Part shown: positions 43,967 through 53,691 of the stretch, piece by piece
How the letters are laid out: each line of letters opens with the position of its first letter
Numbering within the stretch: position 1 is the first letter of the stretch
Assembly: GCA_965601825.1 (NCBI GenBank)
Contig: OZ271839.1
Location: forward strand, 1,426,001-1,490,000
From: HXMU1420-13 sp965601825
Lineage (GTDB): Bacteria; Bacteroidota; Rhodothermia; Balneolales; Balneolaceae
Direction of reading: 5' to 3'
DNA length: 64,000 bases
Program-made: the position numbers and the translations under genes
Notes under the pieces: generated by a model
Databases searched by the model: none
What the model saw: the letters and a program-made list of their open reading frames with translations, nothing else
What the model was told of the DNA's origin: nothing

Positions 43967-44059
43967 TAAATGCGATCCGTAAGTTACATATAAACAGTAT
44001 CTAGAGGTTTTTTTATAATTTTAAGATGTATTTTTTTTAAGAAATCTATCTCAATTTTC

Positions 44060-44086
44060 TTTCGGAAATAAGTACTCCTTCGATAA
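44060..44086 (+). promoter_or_regulatory. Weak sigma-28-like promoter of MCP3
   Basis: TTCGATAA at 44079-44086 is a good -10 box, but the -35 position (TTTC) is poor. It lies 86 bp before the MCP3 start. Confidence 0.35.
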
Positions 44087-44172
44087 ATCCACTAAACCGA
44101 GAAAATTCTATTGCAGTGAATTAAGCGATAGCTCGATGAAGATTTCAAATAGTGTTTTATAAGGAGTACTTG

Positions 44173-46152
44173 ATGATGGAAAAGAAGAAAGTTAAATGGA
44201 CAATAAAACGAAGCATTTTGGCTATATGCTTCGGTGGGTCTTTAATGATATTGCTGGTTTCTGCATTTGGGTTAACAGGTTTTAAACTTGTTAAGCTAGA
44301 CACCCAAAAAATTGCAGAAACGTATGTACCTGAATGGGAAGTAGCGAATTATCTGGAAAGTGAGATAAGAGAAATTGGCTATGAAAAGCAGCTTTATAAA
44401 ATCACTCTAGATGAATCTATCTATACTGAAATGGATAAGCGATATGATTCCGTTGAAAAGTATTTGAACTATTTAGATGAATTCGCAAAAGAGCACGAAT
44501 TAACAGATGTTGCAGAAAGTGTTAGTGAATTAGTCTCATCTTGCCAAACTTTTAAAAAATGGCTTGATAGCTATCATACTCATTCAATTGAATACCATCA
44601 TATTCAGGAAAGCGTTGAAACATTAACTATTGAATTTACCCATCATATCGAAGAGCTTTTATTATCAGCTAATGATGAGGATGCCGCGTTTCTAAATTCA
44701 ATACTGCAAGAGATTGTTGATACGAACTTAAAATTATGGAAAGCAGCAGCCCGAGAAGATTTAGTAGGATTAAATGAATCACTCGCTAGTTTTAAAGCAA
44801 ATAAAGAGGCCATAGTTACTTATTCGAATGGTGTTGAATCTAAAGCGAATAGTTCATTCAGTGATATTATCTCAGAAATTGATGAGATTATTGCTTCTGT
44901 TTCAAATCTCGCATCAGTTGAATATGCAATAAAGGAAGATGAGGCATTTATTGATGAAGCATATTATGATGCCATTAAATATGCCGGTGCAATTTCAGAT
45001 AGCGCAAGAGTTAGAACAACGGAATTTAGCGAACACGCTGTGGCAAGTGTTGAAACATTTTGGGCAATCATACTTGGTATTTCTTTGATAGCTGTTTCAT
45101 TATCCACCGTATATGGGTTCTCAATTGCGAGAAATGTAAATAAAAAGTTGACCAGTGCGATTTCGCGAATCAGAATTAGCTCTTCAGAAGTTAATGTTGC
45201 AGCAAATCAATTATCTAGTACAAGTCAACAACTGGCACAAAGTTCGAGCGAACAGGCTGCAGGTATTGAAGAAACTACCTCATCTATTGAAGAAATGAGT
45301 TCTCAGATCAAACAGAACAATGAGAATACGTCTGAAGCCGAAAATGCAATGGATGAATCAAAGTGTTTGATGGAAGCCGGGATGTCTGCCATTGAAGAGC
45401 TAAGTGTGGCAATGAAAGAGATTCAGCATTCTTCCACGGAAACTTCAAAGATTATTAAAACTATCGATGAGATTGCATTTCAAACCAACTTGCTGGCATT
45501 AAATGCCGCTGTAGAAGCAGCCAGAGCTGGAGAAGCAGGCAAAGGTTTCGCTGTGGTTGCTGAGGAAGTGAGAAGTTTAGCTCAGCGAAGTGCGGAAGCT
45601 GCAAAAAATACATCTGAATTAATTCAATCTTCTCAAGTAAGCTCTGAAAATGCAGTTATTTCTGCCGAACAAGTTGTCGAGAAGTTATCCAAAGTGTCTG
45701 ATTCGACCATTAACATCGACATCATGGTGAAAGAGATTTCTGCTTCATCTAAAGAACAGGCGTTGGGCATTGAGCAAATGACTATTGTCATGAACGACAT
45801 GGATCAAACCGTACAAGAAAATGCATCTTCTTCTGAAGAAGCTGCAAGCAGTGCTGAGGAGTTGTCAGCACAGTCTGAAGAGCTAAATAGTGTTGTTGAA
45901 GAAATTAGTGCACTGGTTGGTGTAGAAGGTGATGTTTATCATACATCTGAAGTGCAAAAACCTAGCTCTTCATACAAAAATAGCCATTTTGGCTTACTTA
46001 AGGGATTTCAGAATAAAAACGATAATAAAGGTGTACATATAGAAAAAGCACCTGCTGTTTATCAGCAAACTAATGTTAAGTCGAGAGATTATTCATTTGA
46101 GCAAGAAGCCCATGAATTGATTCCACTGGATGATGACTTTAGTGATTTTTAG
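44173..46152 (+). CDS. Methyl-accepting chemotaxis protein 3
   Basis: The start is ATG 44173 (or 44176), 6 nt after an AAGGAG ribosome site; the frame opens 21 bp earlier. The 659-residue protein has a membrane helix near 15-37, a long helical periplasmic bundle (contains EIREIGYEKQLYKITL, as in MCP1), a second helix near 300, and a signalling hairpin with IAFQTNLLALNAAVEAARAG. The tail ends HELIPLDDDFSDF, shared with MCP1. MCP1 and MCP3 are therefore close paralogues that may serve different ligands. Confidence 0.95.
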   Translation: MMEKKKVKWTIKRSILAICFGGSLMILLVSAFGLTGFKLVKLDTQKIAETYVPEWEVANYLESEIREIGYEKQLYKITLDESIYTEMDKRYDSVEKYLNYLDEFAKEHELTDVAESVSELVSSCQTFKKWLDSYHTHSIEYHHIQESVETLTIEFTHHIEELLLSANDEDAAFLNSILQEIVDTNLKLWKAAAREDLVGLNESLASFKANKEAIVTYSNGVESKANSSFSDIISEIDEIIASVSNLASVEYAIKEDEAFIDEAYYDAIKYAGAISDSARVRTTEFSEHAVASVETFWAIILGISLIAVSLSTVYGFSIARNVNKKLTSAISRIRISSSEVNVAANQLSSTSQQLAQSSSEQAAGIEETTSSIEEMSSQIKQNNENTSEAENAMDESKCLMEAGMSAIEELSVAMKEIQHSSTETSKIIKTIDEIAFQTNLLALNAAVEAARAGEAGKGFAVVAEEVRSLAQRSAEAAKNTSELIQSSQVSSENAVISAEQVVEKLSKVSDSTINIDIMVKEISASSKEQALGIEQMTIVMNDMDQTVQENASSSEEAASSAEELSAQSEELNSVVEEISALVGVEGDVYHTSEVQKPSSSYKNSHFGLLKGFQNKNDNKGVHIEKAPAVYQQTNVKSRDYSFEQEAHELIPLDDDFSDF

Positions 46153-46187
46153 GTAATACATAATTAAAAAAGAACAAGGAGAGTACT

Positions 46188-47393
46188 ATGAATAGGTCTA
46201 CGATAACCCGGGGATTACTTATGTCTATTTTGTTAGGCTTAGCCTGGAATGTACAAGCACAAGACCAATCAAGGCCAAGTGGTAATGAAGGTACAGAGTC
46301 TTCAGAAACTACTCCAAAAGATAAAAAGTCAGAGGATGATCAATACTATGATTCTGAATCTGAGAAGTTTACTTACAGCATCGCGGGTAATATCAATTAC
46401 AACGACGTTGTTCAGGATTTAAATAATCAAAACGTTAGAGGTGAATTCGATTTTTATAAAATTGCTGCAAAAACCAGTTATGCGTTTTCAAAGCAGTGGA
46501 GCTTGACCTCGAAAGTTGTAGTAGAACATTTATTTGATCCCTATTATGACAATGGTGATGTATATGTGCAGGATCTGTACTTGAAGTACAAACATTCAAA
46601 GAAATTTGCTGTTCAAACTGGGATAGTGTCTATACCAATTAGTGGTGGTAAATATGGAGTCTATGGAAGTGTAATGTTAGCACCTGTGGAAAAGTACTTA
46701 TCCTATTCATGGAGAGAAGCCGGAGTTGGTATTAGTGGAGGTTTCAAAAATAATATCAGTTATAGAGCTACAGTAACAACAGGCTTAGATCCATCAGAAT
46801 TGTATAGTAAATCAGGAATCTTTTCCGCTCGGAATCATGAATTTTTTGAATCTACAAAGAATGTAGCAACTGCCGTTCAACTAGTATATGACAATAAATA
46901 TGATATTCGATTTGGTTTTTCAGCACTCTATTCCGGTTTAAATAATTCAGGTGTTACTTCAGAATCATTCAATGGTGCAAACTATCAGTATGCCGAGTTG
47001 TTTGGTGCGTATAAAATTGGATATTTCGGAACACGTGCGGTTACAAGTTTAAGTATGATAAATGGTGTAGATGCTATTAATGAGGTGTTCCATAACAAAG
47101 TGGGTAAAGCCCAGGCTGGAATTTTAATTGAGACTTCATACGATTTTAGTCGCTTTTTGAACGATGAAACTCAAAAACTTCATACTTTTTTAAGATCGGA
47201 ATATTATGATACTCAGTATCGTACCTCAGGCGATGTAACTGATGATTCCAAGTACGAGCATTATGATTATACAATCGGTATGGTGTATCAACCAACTGAC
47301 TTTTTGGAGCTTAAAGCAGATTATCAACTTTTACGGTTTGGTGGTAAGTATTCAAGCCAATTGTTCGATCTTTCGATTGGTTTTAAATTTTAA
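46188..47393 (+). CDS. Outer-membrane porin-like beta-barrel protein
   Basis: The 401-residue protein has a signal peptide (to about 24, ending VQAQ), an acidic Ser/Glu-rich stretch and a barrel-like body of alternating aromatic strands, ending in Phe (DLSIGFKF), the outer-membrane assembly signal. It has an AAGGAG ribosome site and lies 35 bp after MCP3, so it may be co-transcribed. No exact family is recognised; a porin or passive channel is most likely. Confidence 0.7.
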   Translation: MNRSTITRGLLMSILLGLAWNVQAQDQSRPSGNEGTESSETTPKDKKSEDDQYYDSESEKFTYSIAGNINYNDVVQDLNNQNVRGEFDFYKIAAKTSYAFSKQWSLTSKVVVEHLFDPYYDNGDVYVQDLYLKYKHSKKFAVQTGIVSIPISGGKYGVYGSVMLAPVEKYLSYSWREAGVGISGGFKNNISYRATVTTGLDPSELYSKSGIFSARNHEFFESTKNVATAVQLVYDNKYDIRFGFSALYSGLNNSGVTSESFNGANYQYAELFGAYKIGYFGTRAVTSLSMINGVDAINEVFHNKVGKAQAGILIETSYDFSRFLNDETQKLHTFLRSEYYDTQYRTSGDVTDDSKYEHYDYTIGMVYQPTDFLELKADYQLLRFGGKYSSQLFDLSIGFKF

Positions 47394-47410
47394 AATAACA
47401 TCTGTACTTA

Positions 47411-47443
47411 AAAGTCTTTGATCATAAATCAGGGGCTTTTTTT
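47411..47443 (+). terminator. Terminator after the porin-like gene (G-U rich stem)
   Basis: AAAGTCTTTGAT pairs with ATCAGGGGCTTT using several G-U pairs, then seven T. Weaker than others but well placed. Confidence 0.55.
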
Positions 47444-47605
47444 ATGGTTTGTATTCTAATAAACAGGTTGGATTATTTGAATAATGTGATAAATTAGTGC
47501 GAAAGGTTTTTAGGAAAGGCAATATACAGCGCACTTTATTTTGAAAATTAACCCAGATATAAAGCTAGTTGGGTGTTTGATTAATAATTCCAGTGGATAA
47601 GTAAA

Positions 47606-49213
47606 TTGTTCCTGAACCTTTTATGCGGAACTCACCGATTTAAAAATTGCAGTGTAATTCAATTAGAAGTAAATACGGAAAGGAGTTTAACTGACTTGAA
47701 TTTGGAGGGGAAAAAACTAGGGCGGAATGCGCTTGGTGTTTTCAGGCAGAACCTGAATTCGGGCGAAGTACATCTTACTGGTCTTTTTTCTGATATTTTA
47801 ACCAATGAATTCATACATGATGTCTGCCATTATGAAGAGTTAATCAATGAAATTGTTCATCCAGAAGACCAGAAATCATTCTTAAAACTGGTTTATAAGT
47901 CAGAAACTAAATCAATTGATTCAAGAGGGGAGTTTAGGATTGACGTCAAACATAATTACAGATGGTTTGACTGTTTAATTTCGATTGTCGAATCAGATAA
48001 TTCGAATAAAAAAATCCTGGAAATAGTAATTGTAGATATTCACGAGAGAAAACTACAGCGTGATCATTTGATTACACAAAATAAAGCTCTAGAAGTAGCG
48101 GCAGAATCAGTTCATATTGGTATTTGGGACTGGAATATGATTGATAATGATTTGCAGTGGAACAGCCGGATGTTTGAGTTATTCGATATTGATCCTGAAA
48201 CCTTTCAGAACAGTTACCAAGATTTTGCCGGCCGGGTTCATAAAGAAGATCTGCCATTTGTTGAAAAGGAGATACAAAGTGCGATTGCCGGCGAAAAAGA
48301 CTATGAAGCTGAATATCGTGTAATTCATAGAAATGGAGACGAACTACTAATTGCAGCTGATGGTGTAATCCTGAAAAATAAAAAAGGTGAAAATCAGCGA
48401 ATGATTGGTGTTTGTGTGAATATTTCTGACAAAAGAGAGTTCGAGAAATTTCAATCAGAAAAGCATCGCTTGCTTACTAATGAAAACGAAGTTTTAAATG
48501 AAATGGTGAATGAGCGAACCTTAGAATTAAATCATGCAATACAGGAGCTTGAATCATTTGCCTACAGTGTTTCGCATGATTTAAGTGGACCGTTAAGAGC
48601 CATCTCCGGATTCACTGAAATATTGAAAGAGGAATATGAAGATAAAAACGACGCAGAGTTCAGTCGGCTTCTAAATATCATAGATCAGAATTCTAAAAAA
48701 CTAAGGAATCAGATAGCAACAATTCTTGATTATAATCGATTGAATTCAATCAAAGTGATTCCGGGAGATGTTCACCTTGCTGAAGTAATTGCTGATGAAG
48801 TTAATGAACTAGGTATCAACCATTCATATGAGAATGTAGATTTTCAAATTTCTGAGTTGCCTGTCATTAAAGCAGATTTGGCTTTATTCAAAATGATGGT
48901 AAAACAACTTCTTTCAAATGCACTGAAATTTAGCTCTACAATTGATAAAAGAGTGATTCAGATTAAATACTCCCTCCAGGAGAATGAACACATTTTGACT
49001 ATTTCTGACAACGGGGTAGGATTTGATATGAATTACTATGATAAATTGTTTACAATCTTTCAGCGGCTACATAGTGATAAAGAGTTTGAGGGTACAGGTA
49101 TTGGTTTAGCTATTGTGAAGAAGATTGTAGAAAAACATAAAGGAATGATCTATGCGAAGAGTGAACCATATAGTCTGACTAGTTTCACGGTTCATCTTCC
49201 GGTTGGGGAATAA
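47606..49213 (+). CDS. PAS-domain histidine kinase
   Basis: The protein (535 residues from a TTG start; the true start is uncertain, since no ATG with a good ribosome site is seen nearby) has two PAS-like domains (about 30-150 and 165-290, the second with GIWDWNMIDNDLQWNSRM), then HisKA with H324 (YSVSHDLSGPLRAI) and an HATPase with DNGVGFDMNYYDKLF and GTGIGLAIVKKI. This HisKA type is typical of phytochrome-like kinases. It is in one run with the next two kinases (stop/start overlap). Confidence 0.9.
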   Translation: MFLNLLCGTHRFKNCSVIQLEVNTERSLTDLNLEGKKLGRNALGVFRQNLNSGEVHLTGLFSDILTNEFIHDVCHYEELINEIVHPEDQKSFLKLVYKSETKSIDSRGEFRIDVKHNYRWFDCLISIVESDNSNKKILEIVIVDIHERKLQRDHLITQNKALEVAAESVHIGIWDWNMIDNDLQWNSRMFELFDIDPETFQNSYQDFAGRVHKEDLPFVEKEIQSAIAGEKDYEAEYRVIHRNGDELLIAADGVILKNKKGENQRMIGVCVNISDKREFEKFQSEKHRLLTNENEVLNEMVNERTLELNHAIQELESFAYSVSHDLSGPLRAISGFTEILKEEYEDKNDAEFSRLLNIIDQNSKKLRNQIATILDYNRLNSIKVIPGDVHLAEVIADEVNELGINHSYENVDFQISELPVIKADLALFKMMVKQLLSNALKFSSTIDKRVIQIKYSLQENEHILTISDNGVGFDMNYYDKLFTIFQRLHSDKEFEGTGIGLAIVKKIVEKHKGMIYAKSEPYSLTSFTVHLPVGE

Positions 49214-50325
49214 TGTTAAGTAATGGCTCTCACATATCGAATTTCGATGAACGGTTTAACCTGAAGGTTTTACTACTGGAAGACTCTATCACCGATTGTG
49301 AGCTGGTAAAAAGAATGCTGAAAAAGGATTTTGAACTTGAATTCACACATGTTGAAGATCAATCAAGTTTTGAAAGGCAGCTTATTTCCAAAAAGTTTGA
49401 TGTTATTATCGTTGATTTCCTCTTGCCTACTTTCTCAGGAATTGAAGCACTTGAAATAAGAAACAGGCTAGGAATTGATACACCGGTAATAGTTCTATCT
49501 TCATCCATCAAACCTAAAGATCAGATTATTTGCTTACAGAATAATGCATCGGATGTAATCAGTAAGTCAGATTTAAAGCGTATTCCATATGTTATTAAGC
49601 GGTGTATTAATGAGTATCAGCAAAATCGAATACTGAAAGATGTACTCGAACAACAGCGGGAATACATTCGAGAAAAAGACATTCTGGTCGCTGAAATTCA
49701 CCATCGTGTAAAGAATAATTTGGCCGTTGTTTCCGGTTTACTTGAACTATCGAAACTCCAAATTGATGAAGAGTCTGTGATTCGAAAAGCATTAGATAAT
49801 AATATCATGCGAATTAAAGCCATGGCTTTGGTGCATGAATGTTTATACAAAGATCAGGAGATGACACATGTCGATATTTCGGTTTACATCTCGAACTTGA
49901 TCCATCATATGAAACTGTTCTACAGCTCTGATATTCTTGAACTGGAAATTGTTGAACGAATTCAGTCCATGAAATTAAATATCAATCAGGCCATACCACT
50001 GGGATTGATCATTGCAGAATTGGTCACTAATGCAATTAAGCATGCTTTTTCAGGATCGGTAAAAAAAGCTCATCGTATTTATATCGACTTCATTCGACAT
50101 AATAATTCGGCAAAACTTGTCATCGAAGATAATGGAATCGGTTTGGAGCCAGGTGATATGGAAGAGGATGAAATTTCAACATCAGGATTTGGAACCAAAC
50201 TTGTTTCCTCACTTGTAGCCCAACTTGAGGCAACCATTACATCAGATTCTGATACCGGTGGAACCAAATACGAAATAGTTTTTCAATTATCTGAAAAACG
50301 GGGATCTAGTAATGCATTAAGCTGA
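49213..50325 (+). CDS. Receiver-HisKA_2 histidine kinase
   Basis: The 370-residue protein starts with a receiver (VLLLEDSITDCELV, Asp in VIIVDFLLPTFSG) and continues with HisKA_2 (EIHHRVKNNLAVVSG, H163/H164) and an HATPase (VTNAIKHAF, DNGIGLEPGD, GFGTKLVSSL). This receiver-to-kinase order suits a phosphorelay relay node that can respond to another kinase. The start overlaps the stop of the upstream kinase. Downstream is the phytochrome. Confidence 0.9.
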   Translation: MLSNGSHISNFDERFNLKVLLLEDSITDCELVKRMLKKDFELEFTHVEDQSSFERQLISKKFDVIIVDFLLPTFSGIEALEIRNRLGIDTPVIVLSSSIKPKDQIICLQNNASDVISKSDLKRIPYVIKRCINEYQQNRILKDVLEQQREYIREKDILVAEIHHRVKNNLAVVSGLLELSKLQIDEESVIRKALDNNIMRIKAMALVHECLYKDQEMTHVDISVYISNLIHHMKLFYSSDILELEIVERIQSMKLNINQAIPLGLIIAELVTNAIKHAFSGSVKKAHRIYIDFIRHNNSAKLVIEDNGIGLEPGDMEEDEISTSGFGTKLVSSLVAQLEATITSDSDTGGTKYEIVFQLSEKRGSSNALS

Positions 50326-50348
50326 AAATGGAGTAGAAATTACGGGGT

Positions 50349-52586
50349 ATGCAATCATTAACTGAAATTAGGAAGAAGTTTTATCCGGATTTTGAAGTAA
50401 CGGGCGATAACTGTCATGAAGAGCCAATCCATCAAACAATTGCCATTCAAGGTGGCACTTACATGATGATATTTTCTGTGAAGGATTCGGCCTTGGTTGC
50501 TGTTAGCGAAAATATTGATCAAATGGTGACTGCCGAATCTGCAGATTTCTTTGGGAAAACTGCAAAAATTTTGATGAATAACACCGTTTATCGTGCATAT
50601 AACGATATGAATGAGGATAAAATCTGGTATGATGATCCGGTTCAAGTAGACTTTGATGGTAAAAACTATAATCTCATTCGATCGACACATGGTGATTATC
50701 ATATTTTGGAATTCGAGCCGATTTATGACTCTATCAGCTCATTCCAGCCGATACGTGGAATAAGAAATGTATTACTCAGCATCGAGCATATTGATGACAA
50801 AGAGATTCTATATCAGAAAACTGCAAACTTGATTAAATCCTTTACCGGATACGATAGGGTAATGATATATCAATTTGATAGTGATATGAATGGATCGGTA
50901 GTGGGTGAAGCGGTTTCAGATGACTATGAATCATTCCTCGGTCTACATTATCCCGCTTCTGATATTCCAAAGATTGCACGTGATTTATTCTTATTGAACA
51001 GGAGTAGAATTATTGGAGATATTGGTAAAGACGTGAGCTGGCTTTCATTCAATCCACAACTCACAGAAATCTCGAATATTGATTTATCACTAAGTCAGTT
51101 CAGAGCATCTTCTCCCGTACATATAGAATATCTTCAGAATATGGGAGTTTCAGCTACTTTTAATGCTTCCATAATACTAAATGGCAAGTTATGGGGACTA
51201 ATTTCATGTCATCACTATTCATCGCGATTCATTAATTACGAGATCAGAAAATCCTGTGAAATTATTGCTGACGAGTTATCTAAAAGGATATTGGAAATTA
51301 ATTCTCAGGAATATGAAACCGATTTATCGAAGAAAATTGAAAGGTTAGAACTGTTTTCTAACAAGATTTCAACTAAATCGGATGTAGCAGTTCAGCTTGA
51401 AACCTTAGAAGAGAATCTCACCGACTTATGTAATGCAGACGGATTTTGTTTTTATTCACCAAAATTTGGTAACTATTCTTTCGGAACCACACCGAGTTTG
51501 AGTCAGATTTATGAACTGTGTGATTTTCTTGACAGCCAAGGACATTCCTTTTTCTTTAGCAGAGAGATATCAAAAGACATTCCAGAAAAACTAAAATTTG
51601 ATGATCGCATAGGAGGCGTTAATTTTTTATCCATTCAAGGAGATGATCGTTTCTATCTTTTATGGTTTCGAAAGGTAGAATCAGAAGATGTTTTTTGGGG
51701 AGGCGACCCGACAAAGCCTTATGAGATTGACTATCAAGAAGATGGTCAGATTCAAATTAGTCCGAGAAAGTCTTTCGAGAAATGGAAAACTACCGTCGAG
51801 CATAGAAGTCTGGATTGGGAATCATCTGATGTAGAGATTACCAGACGTTTAAAAGATGCTTTAATACATAAAAGTATCAAACGTCAGGCTGCTAAAGCAG
51901 AAATGCTTTCTAACCAAATAGAAGAATTAATCTATACTTCCTCGCATAATTTACAGGAACCACTCAGAACAATTTCAAATTATATGGAGCTATTATTTGA
52001 GGAGCTTCAGGATACAGATAATGCGGATGTTGAATTTGTAATCAAGCGTACCTCATTAGCAGCGAACAGAATGCGAGAATTAGTCCAAAGTATGCTTGAT
52101 TATTCGAGGCTTAAAGCCTCTGAAAATAATGAATGGATTCATCTAAATACTATGATAGATGAATTAAAAGAAGATCTGGGTGGATTAATTTCTGAGCGAA
52201 ATGCTGAAATTCAAACAGAGGCTTTACCATCAGTATTCTTTGATAAGATGCTGGTGCAACAGTTATTTTCAAACCTTATTACCAACGCGATTAAATATAC
52301 ACCCAATGATAGAAGTCCAGCGCTTCAGTTGAGTATTCTAAAGCAATCTGAGTTTAGTATTCTTAAAGTCAGTGACAATGGCGAAGGAATTAGCGATTCC
52401 GATTTCGATAGAATTTTTATGTTATTTCAAAGATCGGATTCAGCCAAAGACAAAGAAGGCACAGGTATTGGCCTTGCCCATTGCAAAAAAATTGTTGAAT
52501 CGATGGGAGGAGAGATCTGGGTGACTTCCAAAATCGGCGAAGGTTCTACCTTCCACATAAGTATTAATAACGATAAAATCAGATAA
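50349..52586 (+). CDS. bphP: Bacteriophytochrome histidine kinase
   Basis: The 745-residue photoreceptor has the N-terminal biliverdin-binding cysteine C22 (DNCHEEPIH), a PAS domain, a GAF domain with PASDIP (P202-P207, including D205 that contacts the chromophore) and DRVMIYQFD, a PHY domain with the tongue PRKSF (472-476), then HisKA with H533 (SSHNLQEPLR) and an HATPase (DNGEGISDSD, GTGIGLAHC). All elements for red/far-red sensing are present. Downstream genes encode its likely response regulator and the enzyme making its chromophore. Confidence 0.97.
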   Translation: MQSLTEIRKKFYPDFEVTGDNCHEEPIHQTIAIQGGTYMMIFSVKDSALVAVSENIDQMVTAESADFFGKTAKILMNNTVYRAYNDMNEDKIWYDDPVQVDFDGKNYNLIRSTHGDYHILEFEPIYDSISSFQPIRGIRNVLLSIEHIDDKEILYQKTANLIKSFTGYDRVMIYQFDSDMNGSVVGEAVSDDYESFLGLHYPASDIPKIARDLFLLNRSRIIGDIGKDVSWLSFNPQLTEISNIDLSLSQFRASSPVHIEYLQNMGVSATFNASIILNGKLWGLISCHHYSSRFINYEIRKSCEIIADELSKRILEINSQEYETDLSKKIERLELFSNKISTKSDVAVQLETLEENLTDLCNADGFCFYSPKFGNYSFGTTPSLSQIYELCDFLDSQGHSFFFSREISKDIPEKLKFDDRIGGVNFLSIQGDDRFYLLWFRKVESEDVFWGGDPTKPYEIDYQEDGQIQISPRKSFEKWKTTVEHRSLDWESSDVEITRRLKDALIHKSIKRQAAKAEMLSNQIEELIYTSSHNLQEPLRTISNYMELLFEELQDTDNADVEFVIKRTSLAANRMRELVQSMLDYSRLKASENNEWIHLNTMIDELKEDLGGLISERNAEIQTEALPSVFFDKMLVQQLFSNLITNAIKYTPNDRSPALQLSILKQSEFSILKVSDNGEGISDSDFDRIFMLFQRSDSAKDKEGTGIGLAHCKKIVESMGGEIWVTSKIGEGSTFHISINNDKIR

Positions 52587-52594
52587 AGAAAGGC

Positions 52595-53026
52595 ATGCAC
52601 CGTACTATTAATTTAGCACTACTTGTTGATGATAATATTGATGATCAGTTTTTTCACGCTCGAGTGATTCGAAAGAATAATTTCGCGACAAATATTGTAG
52701 AATGTTCGGATGGTGAAGAGGCAATTAATTATTTGAAATCAATAAATGCAGATTCTGATAAGGAGTTGTCAGCAAAAGTTCCGGATATAATTTTTTTGGA
52801 TATAAATATGCCGAAAGTGAATGGTTTTGAGTTTCTGGAGTTTTACAGCGAGTTACCGGACAAATTGAAGAAAGGCATTATGATTATAATGCTAAGTACC
52901 TCATTAAATCCCAAGGATCAACAAAAAGCAGAAAATTCAGAGTATGTGCATGACTTTATTCGTAAACCACTTGGTACTGAAGATTTGAAATCAATTTGGG
53001 GAAAATATTTTTCAGAAAATGAATAG
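52595..53026 (+). CDS. Rcp1-type single-domain response regulator of the phytochrome
   Basis: The 143-residue receiver begins LALLVDDNIDDQFFHARV and has the Asp in IIFLDINMPKVNG and Lys in FIRKPLGT. The sequence style (DDN.DD.FFHARVI) is that of Rcp1-like regulators phosphorylated by bacterial phytochromes. It starts 8 bp after bphP and overlaps the heme oxygenase gene by 8 bp, so the three are co-translated. Having no output domain, it may act on a shared downstream kinase or on the flagellar motor. Confidence 0.92.
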   Translation: MHRTINLALLVDDNIDDQFFHARVIRKNNFATNIVECSDGEEAINYLKSINADSDKELSAKVPDIIFLDINMPKVNGFEFLEFYSELPDKLKKGIMIIMLSTSLNPKDQQKAENSEYVHDFIRKPLGTEDLKSIWGKYFSENE

Positions 53027-53609
53027 AAAAGCTCCAGAATATCTGCAAGAGATTCGATCAAAAACAAAAGGTATCCATGATGAGCTTGAGGAACTGGTTG
53101 GTTCAGCAAGCTTGATGTCTGATAATCCGGATAAAGACGTCTATCGAAATTTATTAATCGGACAGTATCACTTTCATAAAATGGTTGCTAATTCTATTTC
53201 GGAAAATTTTGATATAGCTGAACAGGAGATTCTAGACTGGCCTGATTGTCAAAGAATAGTAAATTTGGAATCTGATTTAAATGAAATCGGGTATCCTATT
53301 CAGGATATAAAGATCGATTATGAATTTAAAAGTGTTAATTCTGCTCATACTTTAGGGATGTGTTATGTGGCAGAGGGATCAGCAATGGGAAATAAATTGC
53401 TTTACAATAATCTTCAAAACCAGATGGGTAAAATGGGTGTTAGCCACCTAAGATTCTTACAAAATGATGGAATTGATTTCGGAAAAAGATGGAGAGAGTT
53501 TCTTGAATTGATGAATACTTATAATGAGATAGATTCGAAAAGTTTGCTTCAAGGCGCCATAGATGGATATAAAGAATTCAAGAAGATATTCTTAGCTTTC
53601 AAGAACTGA
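53019..53609 (+). CDS. bphO: Biliverdin-producing heme oxygenase
   Basis: The 196-residue protein has the proximal heme-ligand His (KGIHDELEE, H20) and a distal-helix region YVAEGSAMGNKLL with the Gly residues of the family. It opens heme to biliverdin, the chromophore of BphP. Linkage to bphP is typical. All features for activity are present. It needs a reductant; none is encoded nearby. Confidence 0.92.
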   Translation: MNRKAPEYLQEIRSKTKGIHDELEELVGSASLMSDNPDKDVYRNLLIGQYHFHKMVANSISENFDIAEQEILDWPDCQRIVNLESDLNEIGYPIQDIKIDYEFKSVNSAHTLGMCYVAEGSAMGNKLLYNNLQNQMGKMGVSHLRFLQNDGIDFGKRWREFLELMNTYNEIDSKSLLQGAIDGYKEFKKIFLAFKN

Positions 53610-53656
53610 ACATTCAGATTAACAATAAGATAGACTAACATTTTTTATAAAATGAT

Positions 53657-53683
53657 TTAGTGTGGATGCGATTTGTACGATAA
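53657..53683 (+). promoter_or_regulatory. Weak sigma-28-like promoter before the PAS protein
   Basis: TTAG, 15 nt, TACGATAA. If used, the transcript would start only a few bases before ATG 53692, an almost leaderless message. Coincidence is possible. Confidence 0.35.
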
Positions 53684-53691
53684 GAAGTACA

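Larger units (their letters stand above)
43776..44172. other. Divergent intergenic region with sigma-28 sites and two palindromes
   Basis: No gene is seen in about 397 bases. On the minus side lies a promoter (43822-43848) overlapped by a 20-bp palindrome; a second palindrome is at 43947. A weak promoter for MCP3 lies at 44060-44086. The rest is AT-rich without further structure. Confidence 0.6.
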
